Shown in pieces: positions 35,832 to 43,861 of a stretch of DNA of 64,000 nt (position 1 is the first letter of the stretch; each line of letters opens with the position of its first letter). Source of the DNA: Streptomyces caelestis (GTDB taxonomy: Bacteria; Actinomycetota; Actinomycetes; Streptomycetales; Streptomycetaceae); NCBI RefSeq assembly GCF_001279005.1, contig NZ_LGCN01000197.1:25369-89368 (forward strand). Direction: 5' to 3'. Below the pieces are notes generated by a model. That model saw nothing but the letters and a program-made list of their open reading frames with translations. It did not search any database and was not told the origin of the DNA. The position numbers and the translations under genes were made by a program.

Positions 35832-35951
35832 GTGTTCGCCTTCCCCGGGGTCGGGGTCGACCTGCCGGTCTGGGGCGACGCGTTCCTCGTCGTCGCCGCC
35901 GTGCTCGCCGTCGTCTTCGCCCTCGTACGGCTGCTGCGCCGCCGCCGATGA
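35832..35951 (+). CDS. Small one-helix membrane protein
   Basis: The 39-residue product reads FAFPGVGVDLPVWGDAFLV, then a hydrophobic helix VVAAVLAVVFALVRLL, then RRRR. A single-pass protein with an inside-positive tail is predicted. GTG 35832 lies 5 nt after the acpS stop with GAGG upstream. The size is below the usual annotation cut-off. The coding case rests on the ribosome site, topology and fit between acpS and the sigma factor. Confidence 0.5.
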   Translation: MFAFPGVGVDLPVWGDAFLVVAAVLAVVFALVRLLRRRR

Positions 35952-35969
35952 AATATGTGAAAAGAGGGT

Positions 35970-35994
35970 GCGTGTATCGCGTGGACCGGGGTAC
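35970..35994 (+). promoter_or_regulatory. SigB-type promoter before the sigma factor
   Basis: GCGT (35970-35973), 15 nt, then GGGTAC (35989-35994) matches the stress-sigma consensus GNNT-N14-16-GGGTAC/T known for Streptomyces SigB-type factors. The gene it would drive, 36048, encodes such a factor, so autoregulation is plausible. Confidence 0.5.
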
Positions 35995-36047
35995 AAGCGG
36001 TTGAGCCGGTGCCGGAAGTGGGGCCGACCGACCAGGGAGGGCGAACA

Positions 36048-36896
36048 GTGACGTCGACGATGACACGGACCGACCGAGCTCAGACAGTGACCGAACTGCC
36101 GGAGGTCGCCGATCCCGGTCAGGTCGCGCCGAAGGACGCCCGGGAGCTGTCCAAGCAGTTCTTCCGCCGGCTGGCGGAGCTGGAAGAGGGCACGCACGAG
36201 TACCAGTACGCGCGCAACACGCTGATCGAGATGAACATGTCCCTGGTCCGCTTCGCGGCCGGCCGGTTCCGCAGCCGCGGGCCGGAGGAGATGGAGGACA
36301 TCGTCCAGGTCGGCATGATCGGTCTGATCAAGGCGATCGACCGGTTCGAGCTGTCCCGCGAGGTGGAGTTCACCTCCTTCGCGATCCCCTACATCGTCGG
36401 CGAGATCAAGCGGTTCTTCCGGGACACGTCGTGGTCCGTGCACGTGCCGCGCCGGCTCCAGGAGGCCCGGGTGCAGCTCGCCCGCGCCACCGAGGAGCTG
36501 CGCAGCCGGCTGGGCCGCACGCCCACGACGGCCGAGCTCGCCCAGCTGATGAGCCTGACCGAGGAAGAGGTCAACGAGGCCCGGATCGCGTCCAACGGCT
36601 ACAACTCCGCGTCCCTGGACGCCGCCATCGGCAGCGAGCCGGACGGCGAGAGCGTGCTCGCGGACTTCATCGGCACCGAGGACGCCGCGCTGGAACTGGT
36701 CGAGGACTTCCACGCGCTGGCGCCGATGATCGCCGAGCTCGACGAGCGCGAGCGCAAGATCGTGCACTGGCGCTTCGTGGAGGAGCTGACGCAGGCGGAG
36801 ATCGGTGAGCGGCTCGGCTGCTCCCAGATGCACGTCTCGCGCCTGCTGTCCCGCACGCTGAAGCGGCTGCGCGCGGGGATGCTCACCACGGACTGA
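36048..36896 (+). CDS. RNA polymerase sigma factor, SigB/SigF/SigG family
   Basis: The 282-residue protein has region 2 with MEDIVQVGMIGLIKAIDRFEL and FTSFAIPYIVGEIKRFFRD (about 80-130), region 3 with VHVPRRLQEARVQL, and region 4 with LTQAEIGERLGCSQMHVSRLLSRTLKRLR. It is a group-3 factor of the stress/development type. GTG 36048 follows GGGAGG. The frame is open to 36009, but no site supports that. Which Streptomyces paralogue it equals is not resolvable here. No anti-sigma gene adjoins it. Confidence 0.9.
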   Translation: MTSTMTRTDRAQTVTELPEVADPGQVAPKDARELSKQFFRRLAELEEGTHEYQYARNTLIEMNMSLVRFAAGRFRSRGPEEMEDIVQVGMIGLIKAIDRFELSREVEFTSFAIPYIVGEIKRFFRDTSWSVHVPRRLQEARVQLARATEELRSRLGRTPTTAELAQLMSLTEEEVNEARIASNGYNSASLDAAIGSEPDGESVLADFIGTEDAALELVEDFHALAPMIAELDERERKIVHWRFVEELTQAEIGERLGCSQMHVSRLLSRTLKRLRAGMLTTD

Positions 36897-36992
36897 GGCG
36901 ACGAAGGGCGTGCGGCGGGACGCACGGCGGGGTGCACGGCGGGGTGCGGCGACAGGGAGCGCCGCACCCCGCCGTGCGTGTGCGCGCCTCCG

Positions 36993-38183
36993 CTAGCAGA
37001 TCGACTGGCCGCTGTTGACCAGCCGGTTGTTGCGGAACGTCGTGTTCTCGCCGCAGGGGCTCTCGCGGATCGACGAGTTGGTCACCGTGAGGTTCTGGAC
37101 GGTGATGTCCCGGTTGTTCGCGAACTCCGTCCGCGCCGCCAGCCGGATCTCGCCGCCGCCGGTGACGGTGCCGCTCTGCGCGGCGAGGTTCACGTTGGAG
37201 CAGTTCTCGATGAGGATCGCGTTGTTGCCGGTGTTCGAGAGCGTGATCCTGTCGATGGTCGCGCCGCCGCTCTCCGAGACGCAGAACACGCCCCGTCCGC
37301 CGCCGCGCGCGACGACCTCGCCGACGCGGATGTTGGTGGGGTAGGAGTTGCCGATGCGGCCGTTGCGGTTGGCCATGCGGAAGGCGGCGTACCCGGTGCC
37401 GGCGCCGGCGTTCTCCGCGTCCACCCTGGAGACGGTGGCGTTGATCGTCTGGTTCAGCAGCAGGCCCGACTCGCCGACGTCGCGGGCGGTCACCGTGCCG
37501 ACGGTGAGGCCGTCGACGCCGTAGGTCTCCACGGCGTGGCTGGACGCGCCGGAGACGTACACGTCGTCGATGCGGACGTTGCGGGTCCACTGGCTGGTGT
37601 CGCCGCGGTTGTCGATGCGGACGCCGAGGCCGCGGGAGAGCCGCATGTCGATCTGGCCGAGGACGACGTTCTGCACGTTGCGCAGGAAGATCCCGTACAG
37701 CGGGGCGCCGGTGACGTCGAGGTGCTGCACCTCGATGTCGCGGGTGCCGCGGGAGTAGACCGGGGCCTGGTCGCCGGAGCCGCTGCCGGTGACGTCGATG
37801 GTGCCGCAGACGTCGAGGGCCGTGTAGCTCGGCAGGGAGATGCGGGAACCGGCGGAGACGGAGCCCGAGCCGCGGACCACGACCCGTTCCTTGCTGGTGC
37901 GGCCGGGGGTCAGGCTGTTGATCGCCGCCTGCACGGCCGCGCGCATGTCGGTGCCGGTGTGGACCGTGCTGCCGCCGCGCCTGGCCGTCCAGGTGCCGCC
38001 GTTCAGTACGGCCTCGGCCTGGTAGGAGCCGTCGCCGCAGGCCGCGGCGCGGGCGGGGGCCGGGGCCGCGGTGGTCGCGGTGGTGGGGGAGGTCGCGGCG
38101 CCGGCCGGGGCCGTCATGGCGCCGGCGGCGGTGAGGAGTGCGGTGGCGCCGGCTGCTGCGAGGAGTGCGGCTCTGCGTCCCAT
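36993..38183 (-). CDS. Secreted right-handed beta-helix protein
   Basis: The 396-residue precursor has a signal peptide (LLAAAGATALLTAAGAMTAPAGA). It continues with a repetitive beta-helix of about 9-10 coils with N/V-rich steps (DIEVQHLDVTGAP, NVRIDDVYVSGAS, GLTVGTVTARD, DITVQNLTVTN) and ends in CGENTTFRNNRLVNSGQSIC. This fold is typical of pectate lyases and other polysaccharide-active proteins, but no catalytic triad is evident. ATG 38183 follows AGAGGA. A LacI-type operator lies 35 nt upstream. Confidence 0.8.
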   Translation of the reverse strand: MGRRAALLAAAGATALLTAAGAMTAPAGAATSPTTATTAAPAPARAAACGDGSYQAEAVLNGGTWTARRGGSTVHTGTDMRAAVQAAINSLTPGRTSKERVVVRGSGSVSAGSRISLPSYTALDVCGTIDVTGSGSGDQAPVYSRGTRDIEVQHLDVTGAPLYGIFLRNVQNVVLGQIDMRLSRGLGVRIDNRGDTSQWTRNVRIDDVYVSGASSHAVETYGVDGLTVGTVTARDVGESGLLLNQTINATVSRVDAENAGAGTGYAAFRMANRNGRIGNSYPTNIRVGEVVARGGGRGVFCVSESGGATIDRITLSNTGNNAILIENCSNVNLAAQSGTVTGGGEIRLAARTEFANNRDITVQNLTVTNSSIRESPCGENTTFRNNRLVNSGQSIC

Positions 38184-38217
38184 GGGTCCTCTGCTTCCGT
38201 CGTCGAACCGATTCGAC

Positions 38218-38229
38218 TGAATCGATTCA
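38218..38229. promoter_or_regulatory. LacI-type operator before the beta-helix gene
   Basis: TGAATCGATTCA is a perfect 12-bp palindrome with a central CG, the geometry of LacI/GalR-family operators. An overlapping CGATTC-GACT-GAATCG (38209-38224) extends it. It lies just upstream of the beta-helix start, supporting carbohydrate-responsive control. Confidence 0.6.
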
Positions 38230-38331
38230 TTCGGTGGGGGGCCGAGAGTTTGGCAAGGGCATGACGAGGAGTCAAGCGGTCCGCCCCGCCGGTACGGGAG
38301 TCGACGGGCCGTCTGCGGGAGACTCGGACGC

Positions 38332-39765
38332 ATGCGTACTGCGTACAGCGTGGAGACGGTCAGGACGGCGGAACGGGAACTGATGGCACGGCTGCCGGAG
38401 GGGGCGTTGATGCAGCGCGCCGCCGCCGGGCTCGCCGCGGCCTGTGCGGACGTGCTGGGGAGGGTGTACGGCAGCCGGGTCGTACTGCTGGTCGGCAGCG
38501 GGGACAACGGCGGTGACGCCCTCTACGCCGGCGCCCGGCTCGCCCGGCGCGGCGCGGGCGTGAGCGCGGTGCTGCTCGCGCCCGAGCGCGCCCACGCCGG
38601 GGGGCTCGCGGCGCTGCGCCGGGCGGGCGGGCGGAGCACGGGCACGGACGGCGCCGAGGGGCTGATCGAGCGGGCCGATCTCGTCGTCGACGGCATCGTC
38701 GGCATCGGCGGCAAGGGCGGGCTGCGCCCGGAGGCGGTGCCGCTCGCCGAGGCGGCCGAGCGGGCGCGGGCGGCCGTGGTCGCCGTCGACCTGCCGAGCG
38801 GGGTCGACGCCGACACCGGGGAGGTGCGGGGGACGGCGCTCCGCGCCGACCTCACGGTGACCTTCGGGACGCACAAACCGGGGCTGCTGATCGACCCGGC
38901 GCGGGAGTACGCGGGGTCGGTGCGGCTGGTCGACATCGGGCTGGAGCTGCCGGCCGAGGCGGAACTGGAGGCGTTGCAGCACGCGGACGTGGCCCGGCTG
39001 CTGCCGGTGCCGGCCGTCGAGAGCGACAAGTACCGGCGGGGCGTCGTCGGGATCGCGGCCGGGTCCGCCCGCTATCCGGGGGCCGCGGTGCTCGCGGTGG
39101 CGGGGGCGCTGCGGGGCGGTGCGGGGGCCGTACGGTACGTCGGTCCCGCCGGGCAGGCGGTGATCGCCCGCTTCCCCGAGACGCTGGTGTCGGACGGAGG
39201 GCCGAAGCGCGCGGGGCGGGTGCAGGCGTGGGTGGTCGGACCGGGGGCCGGGGACGACGCGGCGACGGTGGCGGAGGTGCTGGCGGCGGACGTGCCGGTG
39301 CTGATCGACGCGGACGGGCTGCGGCTGGCGGAGGCGTCGGCGGTCCGGGGGCGGCGGGCGCCGACGCTGATGACCCCGCACGCGGGGGAGGCCGCGGCGC
39401 TGCTCGGGGTCGAGCGGGAGGAGGTCGAGGGCGGCCGGCTGGGCGCGGTGCGGGAGCTGGCGGGGCGGTACGGGGCGACGGTGCTGCTGAAGGGGTCCAC
39501 GACCCTGATCGCGTCCCCGGGCGGGGGCGCGGTGCGGGTGAATCCCACGGGGACGTCGTGGCTGGCCACGGCGGGGAGCGGGGACGTGCTGTCGGGGCTG
39601 GGGGGCTCGCTGCTGGCGGCGGGGCTGTCGGCCGTCGACGCGGCGAGCGCGGGGGCGTATCTGCACGGGCTGGCGGGACGGTTCGCGGCGGACGGGGCGC
39701 CGATGGGGGCGCACGACGTGGCGGAGGGGATCGCGGGGGCGTGGCGGAGTGTGGTGCGGGGGTGA
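38332..39765 (+). CDS. nnrD: Bifunctional NAD(P)H-hydrate epimerase/dehydratase
   Basis: The 477-residue protein repairs hydrated NAD(P)H. The N-terminal epimerase part (about 1-205) has VLLVGSGDNGGDALYAGA and VAVDLPSGVDADTGEV. The C-terminal ADP-dependent dehydratase (about 220-470) has MTPHAGEAAALLG, LLKGSTTLIASP and GTSWLATAGSGDVLSGLGG. ATG 38332 is the only start matching the family. The order nnrD-alr-hydrolase-tsaE is common in actinobacteria and ties coenzyme repair to the wall/tRNA cluster by position only. Confidence 0.94.
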   Translation: MRTAYSVETVRTAERELMARLPEGALMQRAAAGLAAACADVLGRVYGSRVVLLVGSGDNGGDALYAGARLARRGAGVSAVLLAPERAHAGGLAALRRAGGRSTGTDGAEGLIERADLVVDGIVGIGGKGGLRPEAVPLAEAAERARAAVVAVDLPSGVDADTGEVRGTALRADLTVTFGTHKPGLLIDPAREYAGSVRLVDIGLELPAEAELEALQHADVARLLPVPAVESDKYRRGVVGIAAGSARYPGAAVLAVAGALRGGAGAVRYVGPAGQAVIARFPETLVSDGGPKRAGRVQAWVVGPGAGDDAATVAEVLAADVPVLIDADGLRLAEASAVRGRRAPTLMTPHAGEAAALLGVEREEVEGGRLGAVRELAGRYGATVLLKGSTTLIASPGGGAVRVNPTGTSWLATAGSGDVLSGLGGSLLAAGLSAVDAASAGAYLHGLAGRFAADGAPMGAHDVAEGIAGAWRSVVRG

Positions 39766-39819
39766 GGCGGGCGCCTCGGGGATCTCGCCCCCGCCGCCCT
39801 TGCCCGTCCCGCCCCGGGG

Positions 39820-39865
39820 GGGCGCCGCCCCCGGGCCCCCGGCTCCTCACACGCCGGAGGGGCTG
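39820..39865. repeat. Streptomyces-type GC-rich repeat, orientation 1
   Basis: This spacer contains CGCCGCCCCCGGGCCCCCGG followed by TCCTCACACGCCGGA (39844-39858). The 15-mer is the reverse complement of 56114-56128 after groES-side genes, where a similar C/G-rich block also adjoins it. The two look like one dispersed element in opposite orientations. Confidence 0.6.
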
Positions 39866-39914
39866 AATCAGCCGACGGGAAGGCGCGGCGGGGCGCTCTG
39901 AGAGACTGGGCGGG

Positions 39915-41105
39915 ATGAACGAGACAGTCGCCCCGGGGGGTGCGGAGCTGCGGGCCCGCGCCCAGATCGACCTCGCCGCCGTGCGGGCCAATGTGCGGAC
40001 CCTGCGCGAGCGCGCGCCCGGCGCCGCCTTCATGGCCGTGGTCAAGGCCGACGGGTACGGGCACGGCGCCGCCCCCTGCGCGCGGGCGGCCGTGGCGGCC
40101 GGGGCGACCTGGCTGGGCACCGCCACCCCGCAGGAGGCGCTCGCGCTGCGCGCGCCCGGCGCCGGGGTGCCGGACGGCGTACGGATCATGTGCTGGCTGT
40201 GGACGCCCGGCGGGCCCTGGCGGGAGGCGATCGAGGCCGACCTCGACGTGTCCCTGAGCGGCGGGTGGGCGCTGGACGAGGTCGTCCGGGCCGCCCGTCT
40301 CGCGGGACGGCCCGCACGGGTGCAGCTCAAGGCCGACACCGGGCTCGGGCGCGGCGGCTGCCAGCCCGGGGACGACTGGGCGGAGCTGGTCGCACGGGCG
40401 CTGCGCGCCGAGGCCGAAGGGCTGCTGCGGATCACCGGCCTGTGGTCGCACTTCGCCTGCGCCGACGAGCCGGGGCACCCCTCCATCGCCGCCCAGCTGA
40501 CCCGGTTCCGGGAGATGGTCGCGTACGCCGAGAGCCGGGGCGTCGACCCCGAGGTACGGCACATCGCCAACTCGCCCGCCACCCTCACCCTCCCCGAGAG
40601 CCACTTCGACCTCGTGCGGCCCGGCATCGCGATGTACGGCGTCTCGCCCAGCCCCGTGATCGGCACCCCCGCCGACCTCGGACTGCGCCCGGCGATGACC
40701 CTCTCCGCCTCGATGGCCCTGGTCAAGCACGTTCCCGGCGGCCACGGCGTCAGCTACGGCCACCACTACGTCACCCCGGGCGCCACCACCCTCGGCCTCG
40801 TCCCGCTCGGCTACGCCGACGGCGTCCCGCGCCACGCCTCCTCCACCGGGCCGGTCCTCGTCGAGGGCAAGTGGCGCACGGTCGCGGGACGGGTCGCGAT
40901 GGACCAGTTCGTCGTCGACCTGGGCGGGGACGAGCCGGAGCCGGGCGCCGAGGCCGTCCTCTTCGGGCCCGGCGACCGCGGTGAGCCCACCGCCGAGGAC
41001 TGGGCGCAGGCCGCCGGGACCATCGCGTACGAGATCGTCACCCGGATCGGAACCCGCGTCCCGCGCGTCTACGTCAACGAGGGGAACGAGGGGAGCGGTA
41101 CGTGA
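39915..41105 (+). CDS. alr: Alanine racemase
   Basis: The 396-residue PLP enzyme makes D-alanine for peptidoglycan. The Schiff-base lysine is K44 in MAVVKADGYGHGA. RPGIAMYGVSP, the catalytic-Tyr segment HGVSYGHHYVTPG and AMDQFVVDLGG are also visible. ATG 39915 gives the family length. It overlaps the next gene by 4 nt. A Streptomyces-type repeat precedes it, so a promoter may lie between that repeat and the start. Confidence 0.95.
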   Translation: MNETVAPGGAELRARAQIDLAAVRANVRTLRERAPGAAFMAVVKADGYGHGAAPCARAAVAAGATWLGTATPQEALALRAPGAGVPDGVRIMCWLWTPGGPWREAIEADLDVSLSGGWALDEVVRAARLAGRPARVQLKADTGLGRGGCQPGDDWAELVARALRAEAEGLLRITGLWSHFACADEPGHPSIAAQLTRFREMVAYAESRGVDPEVRHIANSPATLTLPESHFDLVRPGIAMYGVSPSPVIGTPADLGLRPAMTLSASMALVKHVPGGHGVSYGHHYVTPGATTLGLVPLGYADGVPRHASSTGPVLVEGKWRTVAGRVAMDQFVVDLGGDEPEPGAEAVLFGPGDRGEPTAEDWAQAAGTIAYEIVTRIGTRVPRVYVNEGNEGSGT

Positions 41106-42316
41106 GCGAGGGCATCGCGGAGGCCGCCGCCTCCGCGGCCGGGGGAGGCTGGCGCCGGGCCACCGGCGTCGCGGGCGTCGCGCTGGGCGTGCTCGCCACC
41201 GGGGCCGCCGCCGGCGTGGCGATAGAGCGGATGACGGTCGGCCGGGGCATACGCCAGAAGGCCCGGCTCGCCCTCGACTCCGCGGGGCCGTACGGCGCGC
41301 TGCGCGGCACCCCCGGCAAGGCGTACGCCGACGACGGCACCGAGCTGTACTACGAGGCCGACGACGTCGACCCCGTCCCGACCCCCGAGCGCAGGCGCCG
41401 GCTGTTCGGCCGCAAGGCCCCCGCCCCGGTCACCGTCGTCCTCAGTCACGGCTACTGCCTCAGCCAGGACTCCTGGCACTTCCAGCGGGCCGCGCTGCGG
41501 GGCGTCGTGCGGACCGTGTACTGGGACCAGCGCAGCCACGGCCGCTCGGCGCGGGGCACGGCGCAGGTGGAGCGGGGCGAGCCGGTCACCATCGAGCAGC
41601 TGGGGCGGGACCTGAAGGCCGTCATCGACGCGGCGGCGCCCCAGGGCCCGCTGGTGCTGGTCGGTCACTCCATGGGCGGGATGACGGTGATGGCCCTCGC
41701 CGACCAGTACCCGGAGCTGATCCGGGAGCGGGTCGTGGGCGTCGCCCTGATCGGTACGTCGTCGGGGCGGCTCGGCGAGGTCAACTTCGGGCTCCCGGTG
41801 GCCGGCGTCAACGCGGTGCGACGGGTGCTGCCGGGGGTGCTGAAGGCGCTGGGGCAGCGGGCCGAGCTGGTGGAACGGGGGCGCCGGGCGACGGCGGACC
41901 TGTTCGCCGGAGTGATCAAGCGGTACTCGTTCGCGTCCCGGGACGTGGACCCGGCGGTCGCCCGGTTCGCCGAGCGGATGATCGAGGGCACGCCGATCGA
42001 CGTGGTCGCCGAGTACTACCCGGCCTTCAACGACCACGACAAGACCGAGGCCCTCGCCCACTTCGCCGGCCTGCCGGTGCTGGTGCTGGCCGGGGTGCGG
42101 GACCTGGTGACGCCGAGCGAGCACAGCGAGGCGATCGCCGATCTGCTCCCGGAGGCGGAACTGGTGCTGGTCCCGGACGCCGGGCACCTGGTGATGCTGG
42201 AGCACCCGGAGGTGGTCACCGACCGCCTCGCCGACCTGCTCACCCGCGTGGGCGCGGTGCCCGCAGGAGCTACGGTTGGTGGTCATGGAAGCAGCAGCAC
42301 CGCACACCCCGGCTGA
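41102..42316 (+). CDS. Alpha/beta-fold hydrolase
   Basis: The 404-residue protein has an N-terminal hydrophobic stretch (GVALGVLATGAAAGVAIE at about 25-42) and an alpha/beta-hydrolase core. The oxyanion region is LSHGYCLSQDSW, the nucleophile elbow is GHSMGGM (about 189-195), VLAGVRDLVTP holds the probable acid Asp, and PDAGHLVMLE holds the His. Substrate unknown. GTG 41102 overlaps alr. It is usually found between alr and tsaE in actinobacteria, and it ends inside the tsaE start. Confidence 0.85.
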   Translation: MSEGIAEAAASAAGGGWRRATGVAGVALGVLATGAAAGVAIERMTVGRGIRQKARLALDSAGPYGALRGTPGKAYADDGTELYYEADDVDPVPTPERRRRLFGRKAPAPVTVVLSHGYCLSQDSWHFQRAALRGVVRTVYWDQRSHGRSARGTAQVERGEPVTIEQLGRDLKAVIDAAAPQGPLVLVGHSMGGMTVMALADQYPELIRERVVGVALIGTSSGRLGEVNFGLPVAGVNAVRRVLPGVLKALGQRAELVERGRRATADLFAGVIKRYSFASRDVDPAVARFAERMIEGTPIDVVAEYYPAFNDHDKTEALAHFAGLPVLVLAGVRDLVTPSEHSEAIADLLPEAELVLVPDAGHLVMLEHPEVVTDRLADLLTRVGAVPAGATVGGHGSSSTAHPG

Positions 42317-42815
42317 ACCGACGCCGCCCGCGAACTCCGTGGAGCTGACCGTCACCTCCCCCGAGCAGATGCGCGAACTGGGGCGCAGGCTCGCCAAGCT
42401 GCTGCGCGCCGGCGATCTGGTCCTGCTCTCGGGCGAGCTCGGCGCGGGCAAGACGACGCTGACCCGGGGGCTGGGCGAGGGGCTCGGCGTGCGGGGCGCG
42501 GTCACCTCGCCGACGTTCGTGATCGCCCGGGTGCACCCGTCCCTGGGGGACGGTCCGCCGCTGGTCCACGTGGACGCGTACCGGCTCTCCGGCGGCCTCG
42601 ACGAGATGGAGGACCTCGATCTCGACGTCTCGCTGCCGGAGTCGGTGATCGTCGTGGAGTGGGGCGAGGGCAAGGTCGAGGAGCTGACCGAGGACCGTCT
42701 CCAGGTCGTCATCCACCGGGCGGTCGGCGACACCTCCGACGAGGTGCGCCGGGTGACCGCGACCGGCCTGGGCACGCGCTGGACGGCGACCGACCTGACC
42801 GTGCTGTCGGCCTGA
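42279..42815 (+). CDS. tsaE: t6A biosynthesis ATPase TsaE
   Basis: The 178-residue protein has a Walker A SGELGAGKTTLTRGLG (about 48-63), SPTFVIARVH and DAYRLSGGLDEMEDLDLD, with the acidic Walker-B-like IVVEWGEG. It regulates the TsaB-TsaD complex that makes N6-threonylcarbamoyl-A37 in tRNA. AGGAG at 42265-42269 fits GTG 42279 (9 nt) better than ATG 42285 or TTG 42276, so the exact start is uncertain. tsaB and tsaD follow at 43862 and 45086. Confidence 0.92.
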   Translation: MVMEAAAPHTPAEPTPPANSVELTVTSPEQMRELGRRLAKLLRAGDLVLLSGELGAGKTTLTRGLGEGLGVRGAVTSPTFVIARVHPSLGDGPPLVHVDAYRLSGGLDEMEDLDLDVSLPESVIVVEWGEGKVEELTEDRLQVVIHRAVGDTSDEVRRVTATGLGTRWTATDLTVLSA

Positions 42816-42849
42816 CGGAGGCGTCCGGGCGTCCTGTCGGCCCGGCCGG

Positions 42850-43029
42850 TTACGCCGCCTCGCGGTGCTCGTCGGCCGGTTCGCAGGGCCGGGGTTCCGG
42901 CGCGCGGGGCGGGGTGGAGACCGCGGCGGCCGCGGCGCAGGACGCCAGCAGGTCGCGCATCGGTATCCCGGAGACCGGCTGGGGCCGCGACTGCGCCGTG
43001 GTCCGGCGGGCGCTCTGATGGGCCGGCAT
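42850..43029 (-). CDS. Unannotated-size 59-residue protein
   Basis: The ORF has a strong TCAGGAGG ribosome site 5 nt before ATG 43029 and ends at TAA 42850. The product reads MPAHQSARRTTAQSRPQPVS, then a short hydrophobic RDLLASCAAAAAVSTPP, then a Pro/Glu/Arg-rich end. It lies in the tsaE-43194 gap, where a perfect 22-bp palindrome upstream (43058-43079) points to regulated expression. Function is unknown, and I know no family. Confidence 0.6.
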   Translation of the reverse strand: MPAHQSARRTTAQSRPQPVSGIPMRDLLASCAAAAAVSTPPRAPEPRPCEPADEHREAA

Positions 43030-43057
43030 GGACGCCTCCTGAAGGACGGGGGCGGGC

Positions 43058-43079
43058 GTGGTTAGGTAGACCTAACCAC
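43058..43079. promoter_or_regulatory. 22-bp palindrome, possible iron box
   Basis: GTGGTTAGGT-AG-ACCTAACCAC is a perfect 10-bp inverted repeat with 2-nt spacer, 28 nt before the small ORF at 43029. Its inner TTAGG-N4-CCTAA matches half of the actinobacterial DtxR/DmdR iron-box pattern, though the full consensus is longer. It is a good operator candidate in any case. Confidence 0.55.
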
Positions 43080-43193
43080 GGGCTGGATACCATGTGACCA
43101 CGCCCGGGACGCCGAACGCAACATCTTGCCGACGTCTTGTCGGAATGCACGGGCCCCGTCCACGCGATCCGGCCGGAACGCGCGCACCGGGGC

Positions 43194-43769
43194 TCACCGC
43201 ACGACGACGACCTTCCGTCCGAGCGTCGCGAAGCCCCACATCGCCGCGCCGTCCTCGCGGGCCTGGCGGATGCCGCCCGTCCGCTCCTCCGGGTCGAGCC
43301 GCGGCGCCGAGCCGTCGACCGCCGCGCTGAACCCGATCGCCGTGCCCTCGACGGACGCGAACAGCACCACGTGCTCGATCGGGACGCCGTCCGATCCGGT
43401 GGCCGTGCGGGACCGGGACGTGACCCGGTAGGCGCCCGGCGCCGGGTCCACCGTGCTGGGGCTGACCCCGAAGGAGCGCCGCACCGTGCCGCTCTCCTCG
43501 ACCAGCCACACCCGGTCCGCGCCCAGCGCGTACACGACCCGCTCGCCGGTCCCCGACCGTGCGGGCAGGGCGGCGGGGTGGTTCCCCTCCCGGAGGGTGT
43601 GGTGGAGGGCCGCCGCGGTGCCGGGCGCCGGAGGGCGCAGCTCGGCCGGGACGGTCACCGCCGCCCGGTGGCCGAGGTGGCCGACCGTCGCGAGGGCCGC
43701 CGCGGTCAGCCCCGCCACCATCATCGCGCTGGCGCCTGCCACCGTCGTCACCTCTGTCCCGCTCTGCAC
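43194..43769 (-). CDS. Protein with one N-terminal helix, unknown function
   Basis: The 191-residue product has a hydrophobic N-terminal segment (VAGASAMMVAGLTAAALATVG, about 10-30) that could be a signal or anchor. An extracytoplasmic domain follows with VVYALGADRVWLVEESGTVRR and IEHVVLFASVEGTAIGFSAA. Beta-rich character suggests a compact secreted domain. GTG 43769 is the start. It is divergent from tsaB. The family is not recognised, and the neighbours are conserved core genes, so it may be a resident of this locus in Streptomyces. Confidence 0.65.
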   Translation of the reverse strand: MQSGTEVTTVAGASAMMVAGLTAAALATVGHLGHRAAVTVPAELRPPAPGTAAALHHTLREGNHPAALPARSGTGERVVYALGADRVWLVEESGTVRRSFGVSPSTVDPAPGAYRVTSRSRTATGSDGVPIEHVVLFASVEGTAIGFSAAVDGSAPRLDPEERTGGIRQAREDGAAMWGFATLGRKVVVVR

Positions 43770-43861
43770 GGTTATGTACGTACACCGACGTGACCGTAGC
43801 AGTACGTGACCGGTCGACCCGTGCGGCCGTGGCCCGGGCGTGGGAGCCGTAGGCTGTTTGC

